A stretch of DNA of 64,000 bases from Ruminococcaceae bacterium FB2012. Its GTDB lineage: Bacteria; Bacillota; Clostridia; Oscillospirales; Ruminococcaceae. Below, piece after piece: positions 1 through 8,503 of the stretch. The translations under genes and the position numbers were made by a program. The notes under the pieces were generated by a model that saw only the letters and a program-made list of their open reading frames with translations, did not search any database and was not told where the DNA came from. The stretch's first letter is position 1. Each line of letters opens with the position of its first letter. The stretch is from assembly GCA_900104495.1 (NCBI GenBank), contig FMXS01000017.1:28417-92416 (forward strand). Direction: 5' to 3'.

Positions 1-1065
1 GGTAGGTCCGCCCACGTCGTGGATGTAGCCCTTGAAATCCGGCAGAGTGGTAAGATATTCCGCCTCTCTGACAACGCTGTCCTCGCTTCTGACCGTGACC
101 CGCCGTCCCTGATGAAGGGCTATGGAGCAGAAATTGCAGAAGCCGAAGCATCCCCGGTTATGGGTGATCGAAAAGCGGACCTCCTTGATGGACGGCACTC
201 CGCCCTCGGCCTCGTAGACCGGGTGATAGGTCCGCTCGTAGGGCAGAGAGTAGACCTCGTCCAGTTCCTCGGTGGTAAGGGAAAGAGCCGGGGGGTTCTG
301 CACAAGCATTTTATCTCCGTGGCGCTGGATCACCGTCCGCCCGTAGATCTCGTCCTGCTGATCGTACTGGATCCGGCAGGCCCGGGCGTACATTTCCTTG
401 CTCTCGCAGACTTCCTTGTAGGACGGACACTGCACCGCACCGATGGGCGTTTCCTTCGGGTCGCAGAGATAGCAGGTCCCGCGGACGTCCCTTATCTGTG
501 AAACGGGCTCGCCTGCATTGAGCCTGTCCGCCAGTTCGACAATGGAATGCTCGCCCATTCCGAACATCAGAATATCGGCGCCGCTGTCAGCCAGCACCGA
601 AGGCATGACCGTATCGTTCCAGTAATCGTAATGTGCAAATCTGCGCAGGGAAACTTCAAGCCCTCCGCAGAGGATAGGTATTTCGGGGGCGGCCTTACGG
701 CACATCAGCGAGTAGACCGTTGCGGCTCGGTCGGGACGCTTCCCGGCCTTGTTCCCCGCGGAATAGGCGTCGTCGGAGCGTTTCTTCTTCGCAGAGGTAT
801 AATGCGCCACCATGGAGTCGATATTCCCGGCGGAGACCAGCCAGGCAAGCCTCGGCTTTCCCAGCCGAAGGAAGGCGTTGACGTCATGCCAGTCGGGCTG
901 GGCGATGATGCCGCAGGTATAGCCGTGATGCTCCAGCACGCGGGTAATGATAGCGCACCCGAAGCTGGGATGATCCACATAGGCATCTCCGAGGATATAG
1001 ACGAAGTCAAGCTGTTCTATGCCCCGCTCTTTCATATCCTTTCTGCTTATCGGCATAAAAGCCAT
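1..1065 (-). CDS. YgiQ-type radical SAM protein (5' part; runs off the left edge)
   Basis: The frame is open from an ATG at 1065 to the window edge, giving 355 N-terminal residues without a stop codon. The radical SAM cluster motif C-x3-C-x2-C is seen as CFGFCNFC at about residues 306-313. A long region precedes it, as in the YgiQ family, whose members are usually about 600 residues or more; the radical SAM barrel would continue outside the window. An alternative ATG lies three codons in. A G-rich ribosome binding site precedes the start. The gene sits 26 bases after the P-loop gene and is probably the last of the uppP-ftsK operon visible here. The family's reaction is not established. Confidence 0.85.
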   Translation of the reverse strand, partial: MAFMPISRKDMKERGIEQLDFVYILGDAYVDHPSFGCAIITRVLEHHGYTCGIIAQPDWHDVNAFLRLGKPRLAWLVSAGNIDSMVAHYTSAKKKRSDDAYSAGNKAGKRPDRAATVYSLMCRKAAPEIPILCGGLEVSLRRFAHYDYWNDTVMPSVLADSGADILMFGMGEHSIVELADRLNAGEPVSQIRDVRGTCYLCDPKETPIGAVQCPSYKEVCESKEMYARACRIQYDQQDEIYGRTVIQRHGDKMLVQNPPALSLTTEELDEVYSLPYERTYHPVYEAEGGVPSIKEVRFSITHNRGCFGFCNFCSIALHQGRRVTVRSEDSVVREAEYLTTLPDFKGYIHDVGGPT

Positions 1066-1091
1066 ACCGTCACCCCCCGACGCCTTAACGG

Positions 1092-1679
1092 TCAGTGCAG
1101 GCCTCTCGACTGCACCCACGAATAGTAGTTGTTTATATCGTCAAGCTCATACTCATAGGAAAGCTTCGGCTCGAAGCTCTGCACAAGCATGTACGCTTCT
1201 TCAAGCACCTGCTCTTTTGTCCTGCCCGAGACATCCAGGCTCACTTCATTCGGGAGCATCGGGCGGGCAAGATGCTTCTTCGCAATGCTCTCTGCCATTT
1301 CGGGATCGTACAGGCCGCCCTCGTTATCGCGGCGGTGATCCATCTGAGAAAGCAGCTGCCGGATATCGCTTGACACGAGCCTTAATATCATAAAGCTCTG
1401 ACCTTTGAAGATCAGCGGAAGCTCACGGGCGCGGAGGTCGTCAAAATCGAGTATCACGATATTGTGAAACCCGAGACCTCTGAAATACTCCGCCTGTCTG
1501 AGCAGACAGCCCCAGCAGACCTGCTCCTCGCAGATGCCTGCATCTTTGACGAAGGGCGGTATCTCAAATTCGGGGACGGCATTCTGCTCGATATACGCCC
1601 CGCCCAGCTTTTTGTAAAGCTCTTTGGCAAGCGTTGTCTTGCCGACGGCGGGTGCGCCGATGATAAATATGAAATCCAT
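1092..1679 (-). CDS. P-loop NTPase, kinase-like (AAA/AAA_33 type)
   Basis: 195 residues. A Walker A motif GAPAVGKT is at residues 8-15, directly after a hydrophobic beta strand, as in small nucleotide or metabolite kinases. A candidate Walker B segment is IVILDFDD at about residue 75. It contains a CEEQVCWGC stretch with three cysteines at about residues 50-58, which may be structural. No substrate-specific motif is recognised, so a function beyond ATP/GTP binding is not claimed. The start is 6 bases after the FtsK stop, so the two are cotranscribed and possibly translationally coupled. Confidence 0.75.
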   Translation of the reverse strand: MDFIFIIGAPAVGKTTLAKELYKKLGGAYIEQNAVPEFEIPPFVKDAGICEEQVCWGCLLRQAEYFRGLGFHNIVILDFDDLRARELPLIFKGQSFMILRLVSSDIRQLLSQMDHRRDNEGGLYDPEMAESIAKKHLARPMLPNEVSLDVSGRTKEQVLEEAYMLVQSFEPKLSYEYELDDINNYYSWVQSRGLH

Positions 1680-1685
1680 ACCGAC

Positions 1686-4433
1686 TTACGATCTTCCTTG
1701 CCTTTCGTACCATTCTTCCTTGGAAATATTGATCTTGCGGGGCTTGGCTCCTTCCTGGGGGCCGATGATGCCCATTTCCTCCAGGTCGTCCATTATACGG
1801 GCGGCACGTGGGAAGCCCAGCTTCAGTTTCCTTTGGAGGAAGGCCGTGGAAGCGTTACCCGACTCGACGATCACGGTGATCGCCTGGTTTATCAGATCGT
1901 CGTCGGGGTTGACGGTTATGTCATCGACAGAAACGGAGTTCTTGTTCTTGGACTGCTCGATGTCGCTCTGACGGCGCTCCACATCGTGGATGATCTCCTC
2001 GTCGTAGCCGGTCTCGCCGCTGGCCTCGACTTCGTTTTTGAGGAACTTCACCACGCTCCTGATCTCCCCCGTAGAGGCAAATCCGCTCTGTATACGCAAA
2101 GGCTTGGGGAAGCCTATGGGCTTGTAAAGCAGGTCGCCGCGGCCGAGAAGGTTCTCGGCGCCGATCTCGTCCAGGATAACGCGGGAGTCAACGTTGGAAG
2201 ACACCGAAAGCGCGGTGCGGCTGGGGATGTTGGCCTTGATAAGTCCCGTGATAACGTCGGTACGCGGGGACTGGGTGGCGATCAGCATATGCATACCCGC
2301 GGCACGGGCAAGCTGAGCCAGTCTCATAACGCTTTCCTCCACCTCGCTCTTGGCGGCCAGCATCAGATCGGCGAACTCGTCGATGATGATGACGATATAG
2401 TGGAGCTTCTTGTATTCAAGTTCGGGATTGTCGTCCACGAACTCGTTGAAGTCCTCGATGTTCTTCACGCCGTTGGCCTCAAACAGCCTGTATCGGCGGT
2501 CCATTTCGTTGACGGCCCAGCCCAGGGCTCCTGCGGCCTTCATGGGGTCGGTGACCACGGGTATCAGCAGGTGAGGGATGCCGTTGTAGACCGGGAACTC
2601 CACCTTCTTCGGGTCGATAAGTATCAGCTTGACCTCGTCGGGACCGGCGTGATAGAGTATGTTCAGTATTATGGAATTGGTGAACACGGATTTACCGGAG
2701 CCGGTAGTTCCCGCGATAAGCATATGGGGCATGGAGGCGATGTCGCCCATGACGATATTGCCGTCGATGTCCTTGCCCACGGCAAAGGCCAGCTTGCTTT
2801 TGGCCTTACGGTAAACGTCGCTGTCGATCAGCTCCCGGAGGGAAACGCTGTCGCGGTGGAGATTCGGCACCTCAACGCCTATCGCCGCCTTGTTGGGTAT
2901 GGGCGCGATGCGCACTCCGCTGGTGGCAAGGTTCAGCGTAATGTCCTTGGCGCGGTTCTCGATCTTGGTGACGGAAACTCCCCTGCCGGGCTCCAGCTCG
3001 TAGCGGGTAACGGAGGGGCCCCGGCTGATGCCTACCAGCGTGGTCTTGATGCCGAAGTCCTCAAGGGTCTGCACCAGTTTCAGCGACTTATCGGAGATCT
3101 CCCGCTGAATTTCCTCGGGAGTAGCTTGATTTTTTGCATATTTCAGTATATCCACCGGGGGATAGGTATAGACAGGGATAGTCGAATCCTGCTTGACCAT
3201 TGAGGTCTGGCCGTTTTGGTCAACATAGACCTCGGCGGGCTTTTCGGCAGGCTTCTTGGGAGCGGGCTTCTCCTCCGGGGCCGCCGGCTTTTCGTAGGGC
3301 TCGTCGTCGCCGAAGAGTTTGTCGTAGATCTTCTCCTTGTCGGGATCGGGCTTGTCCGTTTTGGGAGCGGGCTTTTTATCCTCGGCAGGCAGTTTGGACT
3401 TGTCCTCCGGGAGGTCCCACACCGGGCCTCTGCCGAATTTGGGCAGACTGATCTCGGGGCGGTTCTGATTGTTTTTCAGCTTTTCCTCCCGCTCCTGCTC
3501 GGCGGCGATAAGCTCGGCCTCGGTGGGCTGGGAACTCATGCTTACGGTCTCCTCGATCAGCTTGTCGATGTCCGTTTTGGGCGGCTCGGTATCCTTATCG
3601 GGAGTCGGGTCGTAGGGCGTGGGATCCTTGGGCTTTTTAGTGGTCTTGGATCTTGCCTTCTTCTCGGTCTCCTCGTCGCGGTAATACTTGGCGATGTCCA
3701 CGCGGGGCTTTTCCTGGGTCCTTGCACGTTCCGCCTCCTCGGCGGCTTCGCGCTCGGCCCGCTGGCGGAGCTTTTCCTCGTGGGCGGCGGCTCTGTCGGC
3801 CCTGTCCTCGCTGACGGCCTTATATCCGCTGACAAAGGGCTTGGAGAAGGCTCTGAAAAGCTGAGGAAGGGTTATGTTCGTAAGCAGCATTATAAACGTA
3901 AAGTCCAGCAGCAGCACGATTATCGCGGCTCCCACCTTGCCGAACACGGCAAGCAGGGGCCAGCCCACGGGAGCTGCCGCAACTCCGCCTCCCGCGAGAG
4001 CCGTACCTCCGCTGTAAAGAAAGGCTATCTTCTTGCCGAAGGTGCTGCCCACGATAGGCTGACCGAAGAATATCTGCGCTGTGGCGCTGAGCAATATCAT
4101 CAGAACGAGGCCCTGTATCACCCGGGCCACCACTGCGCTCTGTTTCTTATCGGAGGCGATCTGCAAAGCCACATAGATCATCAGCGGCCCCGCCAAAAAT
4201 ACCGAGATGCCGAAAATGCCCCGGTTGGCAATGAACATCTTGTTCCAGAAGCCGTCGCCGCTGACAAAGGTCAGCAGCAGCTCCGCCACCCCGAGGAAAA
4301 ACAGTATATAGCTCCAGAAGCGCCGTGTTTCGCGGCTTTTTTTCTCCGCAGTCTGAGTAGTCTTAGCGGCAGGCTTTTTCGCGGGAGCTTTCTTTTTTGT
4401 GCTTGTGCGGCTTGAACCTTTAGCCGTAGCCAT
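1686..4433 (-). CDS. ftsK: FtsK/SpoIIIE DNA translocase
   Basis: 915 residues, a typical length. An N-terminal Lys/Ala-rich tail precedes about four membrane segments (residues 40-190). A charged Pro/Lys/Glu-rich linker follows (about 200-420). The motor carries Walker A GTTGSGKS near residue 573 and Walker B IIIDEFADL near 680. The C-terminal gamma winged helix (about 850-905) has the RAARIMDDLEE pattern that reads chromosome orientation sequences. The family pumps DNA through the division or sporulation septum. It cannot be decided from sequence alone whether this is the vegetative FtsK or SpoIIIE. It is the second gene of the uppP operon, 24 bases downstream of uppP. Confidence 0.95.
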   Translation of the reverse strand: MATAKGSSRTSTKKKAPAKKPAAKTTQTAEKKSRETRRFWSYILFFLGVAELLLTFVSGDGFWNKMFIANRGIFGISVFLAGPLMIYVALQIASDKKQSAVVARVIQGLVLMILLSATAQIFFGQPIVGSTFGKKIAFLYSGGTALAGGGVAAAPVGWPLLAVFGKVGAAIIVLLLDFTFIMLLTNITLPQLFRAFSKPFVSGYKAVSEDRADRAAAHEEKLRQRAEREAAEEAERARTQEKPRVDIAKYYRDEETEKKARSKTTKKPKDPTPYDPTPDKDTEPPKTDIDKLIEETVSMSSQPTEAELIAAEQEREEKLKNNQNRPEISLPKFGRGPVWDLPEDKSKLPAEDKKPAPKTDKPDPDKEKIYDKLFGDDEPYEKPAAPEEKPAPKKPAEKPAEVYVDQNGQTSMVKQDSTIPVYTYPPVDILKYAKNQATPEEIQREISDKSLKLVQTLEDFGIKTTLVGISRGPSVTRYELEPGRGVSVTKIENRAKDITLNLATSGVRIAPIPNKAAIGVEVPNLHRDSVSLRELIDSDVYRKAKSKLAFAVGKDIDGNIVMGDIASMPHMLIAGTTGSGKSVFTNSIILNILYHAGPDEVKLILIDPKKVEFPVYNGIPHLLIPVVTDPMKAAGALGWAVNEMDRRYRLFEANGVKNIEDFNEFVDDNPELEYKKLHYIVIIIDEFADLMLAAKSEVEESVMRLAQLARAAGMHMLIATQSPRTDVITGLIKANIPSRTALSVSSNVDSRVILDEIGAENLLGRGDLLYKPIGFPKPLRIQSGFASTGEIRSVVKFLKNEVEASGETGYDEEIIHDVERRQSDIEQSKNKNSVSVDDITVNPDDDLINQAITVIVESGNASTAFLQRKLKLGFPRAARIMDDLEEMGIIGPQEGAKPRKINISKEEWYERQGRS

Positions 4434-4457
4434 TATTATCTTTCACCTCGTAAATTA

Positions 4458-5321
4458 TTAACCGAAGACTATCGCGTGTCCGATGATCTTTTCAATGATA
4501 GCAATAAGTATCACCAGCACCCCGAGGATGCCCGTGTAATACGCAAAGACCTTGAACCTGTCGGTCTTGACCAGCCAGCTTACCGTTTTGATCGCAGCCA
4601 GCCCCACAAGGGCCGCAACCACAAATCCCACGAGGCAGCTGCCCCATTCGATCTCCTGTGTGGACTTCACGGCGTCCTTCAGTTCCTTCAGGCAGCCGAT
4701 CATTATAACGGGGATGCCGAGGATGAAGGAATACTCCACGCAGGTCTCGCGGGTCATGCCGCTGAACAGTCCTGCGGAGATAGTTGAGCCCGAACGGGAA
4801 ACGCCCGGGAGCATTGCAATGCCCTGCATAAAACCTATGGTCAGCGAATCCTTGACCTCGATGCCCTCGGCGGTCTTGCTGCCCTTGGTGCATCTGTCCG
4901 ACATAAAGAGTATCACCGAAGTATAGAGGAAGCAGATGCCCTCCGCAAGAATGCTCGTATCCTCGGAGAAATGCTCGAACCAGCCGAGGAAGGGGGCAAA
5001 GGGGAGCAGGCAGCAGCAGGAGAAGAAGATCATCACGATCATTCGGCGGTTGCCGTTCATCTCGCTCCACTTGAACTTCCCGTGGAAAATATCCTTAAAC
5101 AGCGCACCCAGTTCCTTTATCATCGCCCAGATACGCACTCTGAACACAAAGAACACCGCTGCAAGAGTACCCATATGAAGCACGGCGGAGAAGAAAAGCG
5201 CTCCCTCGCCGCTGTTTCCCGTGAAATGCTGATAAAGCGAAAGGTGTCCCGAACTGGACACGGGCAGGAACTCCGTGAGCCCTTGTATGATCGCCTGCAT
5301 GACCGCATTGAAAAATCCCAT
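4458..5321 (-). CDS. uppP: Undecaprenyl-diphosphatase (UppP/BacA)
   Basis: 287 residues. It recycles undecaprenyl pyrophosphate to the monophosphate carrier of peptidoglycan synthesis at the membrane. The two family signatures are present: EFLPVSSSGH at residues 17-26 and PGVSRSGST at 172-180. Several hydrophobic segments match the family's multi-spanning topology. The ATG at 5321 has a good ribosome binding site (GGAGAT). It is the first gene of an operon with ftsK, and a consensus-like promoter lies upstream at 5428-5456. Confidence 0.95.
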   Translation of the reverse strand: MGFFNAVMQAIIQGLTEFLPVSSSGHLSLYQHFTGNSGEGALFFSAVLHMGTLAAVFFVFRVRIWAMIKELGALFKDIFHGKFKWSEMNGNRRMIVMIFFSCCCLLPFAPFLGWFEHFSEDTSILAEGICFLYTSVILFMSDRCTKGSKTAEGIEVKDSLTIGFMQGIAMLPGVSRSGSTISAGLFSGMTRETCVEYSFILGIPVIMIGCLKELKDAVKSTQEIEWGSCLVGFVVAALVGLAAIKTVSWLVKTDRFKVFAYYTGILGVLVILIAIIEKIIGHAIVFG

Positions 5322-5427
5322 TTATCCGATCTCCTTCCCGGAATGATACGAATGCCCTGCCGCAAGGCGTCAAATGCAGGAAATCATTCATATTTTACCG
5401 ATGTAGCTTTATTTAATCATACCTTAT

Positions 5428-5456
5428 ATAATAACACAATAATCATATTCTGTCAA
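5428..5456 (-). promoter_or_regulatory. Sigma-A promoter for uppP-ftsK operon
   Basis: Read on the minus strand: TTGACA, 17 bases, TATTAT. It lies about 110 bases upstream of uppP. Confidence 0.7.
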
Positions 5457-5472
5457 CCGCTTTAACAAACAA

Positions 5473-5501
5473 AATGCAGGATTCTTTTCAAATCCTGCAT
5501 T
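5473..5501 (-). terminator. Intrinsic terminator after the lipoprotein gene
   Basis: An 11-bp perfect stem AATGCAGGATT/AATCCTGCATT with a 7-base loop. On the minus strand it is followed by a T-rich run. It separates the lipoprotein gene from uppP. Confidence 0.8.
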
Positions 5502-5532
5502 GTGCCGTCCGCGGCTGCGGACATCAAAAAAA

Positions 5533-6648
5533 TCATTCTTCGCTGTTCACGGACTCCGTTTCCGCACCCGGGGCGGCGGCATACTCCTTGCCTGCCACCT
5601 CCGCGACCCAGTTGACAAGGTCCACAAATGTATCCTTTGGATAGAGGGTGAAGAAGCGGTTGGCACTGCCGTCGGGGGCAAAAGACTCTGTAAGGCAGAA
5701 GCCGTCGGGGGACATGGTGAAGATCTTCTTATCGCCGATATTCAGTCCGCTTTCGATGCGGATGTAGTCCATAGCCTCGTCTTTGCCGGGCTTGACGGAC
5801 ATGGTCTCGGCGCCGAAGCTCTGTATCATTTTTTGAAGCTCGGTATGGTCGTCGCCGTCAAGGACGTAGCATTTGCCGAATTCCCCGCCGATCTTGAAGC
5901 TGATCTGGGCATAGGGCGCTTCGCAGACGGTGATGTTCAGATAATCGTCCAGGACGAGATAATAGGCTCTGCTTCCCAGCACTGCTTTGTATATCTGCGA
6001 AAAGCTCTTATCCGTCACGATCTGAGAGGGGTCCAGCTTCTCGATGCTGTCGTAAACTGCCGAATCCACCGTTCCCCGCACCGCAAGGGCGTGCTGGACG
6101 GCTGTGCTTTCGTCCACGGCGATAGCCGTGATCTCCAGCTTGAAGGCTTCCTCACGGGTGATGAAGTGTCCGAAGCCGCCGCTGACCTGGAAATAGCTGT
6201 CACTGTCCTTTTTATTGCTCCCTTCGGGATAGGACAGAACTATCAGATCCTTTGCGGCCATTTTCGCCGAAGAGTACTTGTCGGGATTAAGTATCACGGT
6301 GCCCTGCGAGTTGAGCAGGCCCACATAATCGTCCTCGTAGAAGGTGTAGTATTCTCCGCCGAGACAGCGTTCGCAGTTGTAGTCCTTGAAAGGGTCGGTC
6401 TCGAGATAGCTCTCGGCCTCAGCGGGGTCAAAGCCCACGTTTATGACGTTTGAGAGCATATCCCCTGCCGCCCTGCTTCGGACGAACTCGGGAAAGCTGT
6501 ACTCTCTGACCTCAACAGGCTGAGTCGTGACAGCGGTGGTCTGCACGGGGGGCTTTTCCTCCGGCTGGGACGAGCTGCTGACGGTCTCCTCGCAGCCGCA
6601 CATCGCCAGCGCAGACACCACCAAAGCGATCATGATCCTTACGCGCAT
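5533..6648 (-). CDS. Putative lipoprotein, function unknown
   Basis: 371 residues. The N terminus is a short basic segment and a hydrophobic stretch ending in a cysteine-rich lipobox-like MCGC near residues 17-20, followed by a Ser/Thr/Pro-rich linker; this suggests a surface-anchored lipoprotein. The rest is a mixed globular region that I do not recognise. It lies downstream of sigF on the same strand but has its own promoter (6701-6729) and its own terminator. Nothing in the sequence ties it to sporulation beyond position. Confidence 0.75.
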   Translation of the reverse strand: MRVRIMIALVVSALAMCGCEETVSSSSQPEEKPPVQTTAVTTQPVEVREYSFPEFVRSRAAGDMLSNVINVGFDPAEAESYLETDPFKDYNCERCLGGEYYTFYEDDYVGLLNSQGTVILNPDKYSSAKMAAKDLIVLSYPEGSNKKDSDSYFQVSGGFGHFITREEAFKLEITAIAVDESTAVQHALAVRGTVDSAVYDSIEKLDPSQIVTDKSFSQIYKAVLGSRAYYLVLDDYLNITVCEAPYAQISFKIGGEFGKCYVLDGDDHTELQKMIQSFGAETMSVKPGKDEAMDYIRIESGLNIGDKKIFTMSPDGFCLTESFAPDGSANRFFTLYPKDTFVDLVNWVAEVAGKEYAAAPGAETESVNSEE

Positions 6649-6700
6649 TGAAATGCATCTCCGTTTCCTGTTTCTCCGTTTGTTCTCTCTTTATAGAGAT

Positions 6701-6729
6701 ATTATAACACAGTCCCGCGAAGAAATCAA
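6701..6729 (-). promoter_or_regulatory. Sigma-A promoter for the lipoprotein gene
   Basis: Read on the minus strand: TTGATT, 17 bases, TATAAT, about 50 bases upstream of the lipoprotein start codon. Confidence 0.75.
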
Positions 6730-6757
6730 GAGGGAGAAAGGGGCAGTTCAGTCGGTA

Positions 6758-7420
6758 TTATTCCGTCATAAGGGCGCGGAGCTCCGCCAGCAGCTTCTTT
6801 TCCCGCCGGGAGACCTGCACCTGGGTCATTCCGAGAGCGGCGGCGGTGACGGACTGGGTCTTGCCTTGAAAATAGCGGAGAAATATCAGACGGCGGTCCT
6901 CCGGCGGGAGGGCTGAAAGAGCCTGATGCAGGCCGAGACGGTCGGTGATCTCGGCTTCCGGAGAAGGAGTCGGAAGGTCAGTCTCGGAGTTGTCGGAGCC
7001 TTCGGCGTCGGAGGTAAGGCTGACGGGAGGCAGAGCCGCTTCAAGGGCCTCGGCGATAAGCTCCGGCTCCTCGCCTGTCAGCTCCGCCAGTTCGGAGACG
7101 GTGGGCTCCCGGGATTCCCTCAGCAGAAAGCGCTCCCGCTCTCTTGTAAGGCGCAGGGAGAGCTCCTTTAAGCTTCGGCTGACCTTCACGGTGCCGCCGT
7201 CCCGGAAGAGACGGCGTATCTCTCCGAGTATGACCGGCACCGCATAAGTGGAGAACCTCACGCCCCGCCCGGCGTCAAAGGCCTTAGCCGCCTTGATAAG
7301 CCCCAAACATCCGGCGCCGTAAAGATCGTCGTATTCGATGCCCTTGCCCCGGAAGCGGTTGGCACATAAATGAACGAGCCCCACGTTTTCCTCCGCGAGG
7401 CGGTCAGCTTCGGGTCTCAT
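6758..7420 (-). CDS. sigF: Forespore sigma factor SigF (SpoIIAC)
   Basis: 220 residues from the ATG at 7420, which overlaps the end of spoIIAB by 17 bases. An upstream in-frame start would add residues from the spoIIAB overlap and is unlikely. Region 2 is seen around YDDLYGAGCLGLIKAA and FSTYAVPVILGEIRR. Region 3 follows, and region 4 ends with a helix-turn-helix (ALGMTQVQVSRREKKLL). The spoIIAA-spoIIAB-sigF gene order identifies it as the first compartment-specific sporulation sigma factor rather than SigG. It is held inactive by SpoIIAB in the family model. Confidence 0.95.
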   Translation of the reverse strand: MRPEADRLAEENVGLVHLCANRFRGKGIEYDDLYGAGCLGLIKAAKAFDAGRGVRFSTYAVPVILGEIRRLFRDGGTVKVSRSLKELSLRLTRERERFLLRESREPTVSELAELTGEEPELIAEALEAALPPVSLTSDAEGSDNSETDLPTPSPEAEITDRLGLHQALSALPPEDRRLIFLRYFQGKTQSVTAAALGMTQVQVSRREKKLLAELRALMTE

Positions 7421-7871
7421 CGGCGGGCTTTCTGGTGCGGAGAGCGCGCAGCATAGTGACGGCGGTGCCATGCCCGGGGCGGCTGCGTACCCGCAGTTTG
7501 TCGGTAAAGCTCTCCATAATTGCGAAGCCGAGGCCGGCGCGCTCCTCGTCGGGAGCGGTGGTGAACAGGGGCTCCCGGGCCTTGTCGATGTCGCTGATGC
7601 CGCAGCCCTTGTCGGATATGCTTATGTAAAGGCGGCAGCCCTCAAGCAGCCGCAGCTCCATTCTGATCTCGCCGACGGTATCGCGGTAGGCGTGGACGAT
7701 GCAGTTCGTCACCGCCTCGGAAACGGCGGTCTTGATCTCGCTGAGCTCGTCGAGGGCGGGGTCCAGCGAGGAAACGAACCCCGACACCGCCAATCTTGCA
7801 AAGCGCTCGTTCTCCGAAAGGCTTGGGAACCGCAGCGTCACGCGGTTGATTATCTTATCCTTAGTTTTCAT
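7404..7871 (-). CDS. spoIIAB: Anti-sigma F factor and kinase SpoIIAB
   Basis: 155 residues from an ATG that overlaps the spoIIAA stop in an ATGA arrangement; the open frame continues upstream but only as a shadow of spoIIAA. It shows the GHKL (Bergerat) ATP-binding fold: N box SEAVTNCIVHAY, G1 box DKGCGISD and G2 box AGLGFAIMES. In the family it binds SigF and phosphorylates SpoIIAA. The tight overlaps on both sides point to translational coupling and fixed stoichiometry of the three partners. Confidence 0.95.
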   Translation of the reverse strand: MKTKDKIINRVTLRFPSLSENERFARLAVSGFVSSLDPALDELSEIKTAVSEAVTNCIVHAYRDTVGEIRMELRLLEGCRLYISISDKGCGISDIDKAREPLFTTAPDEERAGLGFAIMESFTDKLRVRSRPGHGTAVTMLRALRTRKPADETRS

Positions 7872-8218
7872 ATCGTTAAACCTCCGATCAGACTGCGGCG
7901 CTGCTTGAAAACGATGCTGCACAGCCTTTGCACTCCCGCCAGCTCCATGAGCTTTTTGACCTCCGGCTGCGGATTCACCGCGATCACACTGCCGCCCAGG
8001 TCGGTCATCAGCTTGCATCTGCCGATGATGAGCCCGATGCCGGAACTGTCCATAAAGCTCACATTTCCGAAATCGAGTATCAGCCGCAGCGGCAGCCGAC
8101 GCATGATCTCCTCGTCTATGGGCGTCCGCAGGCCCTTGGCCGAACAGTGATCTATATCCCCGGAAAGCTCCGCCAGCACCGTCCGGGTCTCGCCGTCGTA
8201 AAACACACTTACTCCCAT
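7868..8218 (-). CDS. spoIIAA: Anti-sigma F factor antagonist SpoIIAA
   Basis: 116 residues with a STAS domain. The conserved phosphoserine motif is seen as FMDSSGIGLI, with the serine at about residue 58. In the family the unphosphorylated form displaces SigF from SpoIIAB in the forespore. It is the first gene of the spoIIA operon. I could not find a convincing sigma-H promoter in the 280-base divergent region upstream. Confidence 0.95.
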   Translation of the reverse strand: MGVSVFYDGETRTVLAELSGDIDHCSAKGLRTPIDEEIMRRLPLRLILDFGNVSFMDSSGIGLIIGRCKLMTDLGGSVIAVNPQPEVKKLMELAGVQRLCSIVFKQRRSLIGGLTI

Positions 8219-8406
8219 TTTTTACCGTCACGCCTTTCTTTTGATAAATATATGACTGTTGTGCGGCACTCCTGTCAGAACAAGATTAATAATACCACGC
8301 CCCGGACGGGAAATCTGTCGGTTTCGGAGAGGGGGATGTCCCCCCTCCGCACATTTTTAGCAGAAAACCCGATAAGAAATTTGTGCAAATTTTTAATAGA
8401 ATATAT

Positions 8407-8435
8407 TTGCATTTTTCTATGGAATGTTGTATAAT
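8407..8435 (+). promoter_or_regulatory. Sigma-A promoter for the MraY-like gene
   Basis: TTGCAT, 17 bases, TATAAT, about 70 bases upstream of the first start codon. It probably drives the lipid gene run 8504-12164. The rest of 8232-8503 holds a GGGGG/CCCCC hairpin (8330-8345) but no gene. Confidence 0.8.
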
Positions 8436-8503
8436 AATATAGTGTGGGCAATAATGCCCCCTTCAGCTGCCCGGAAAATTACGATTCAGAGGTTTGAAAA
8501 TAA

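Noticed and set aside
19..1125. Plus-strand open frames opposite the radical SAM gene
   Set aside because: They are antisense shadows; the minus strand carries the CxxxCxxC motif and a continuous frame.
7872..8231. N-terminal extension of SpoIIAB in the same open frame
   Set aside because: It is the out-of-frame shadow of spoIIAA; the real start overlaps the spoIIAA stop.
8219..8330. Sigma-H promoter or 0A box for the spoIIA operon
   Set aside because: Only partial matches (AGGAG on the minus strand, and TGTCGG) without a proper -10 or a full 0A box.
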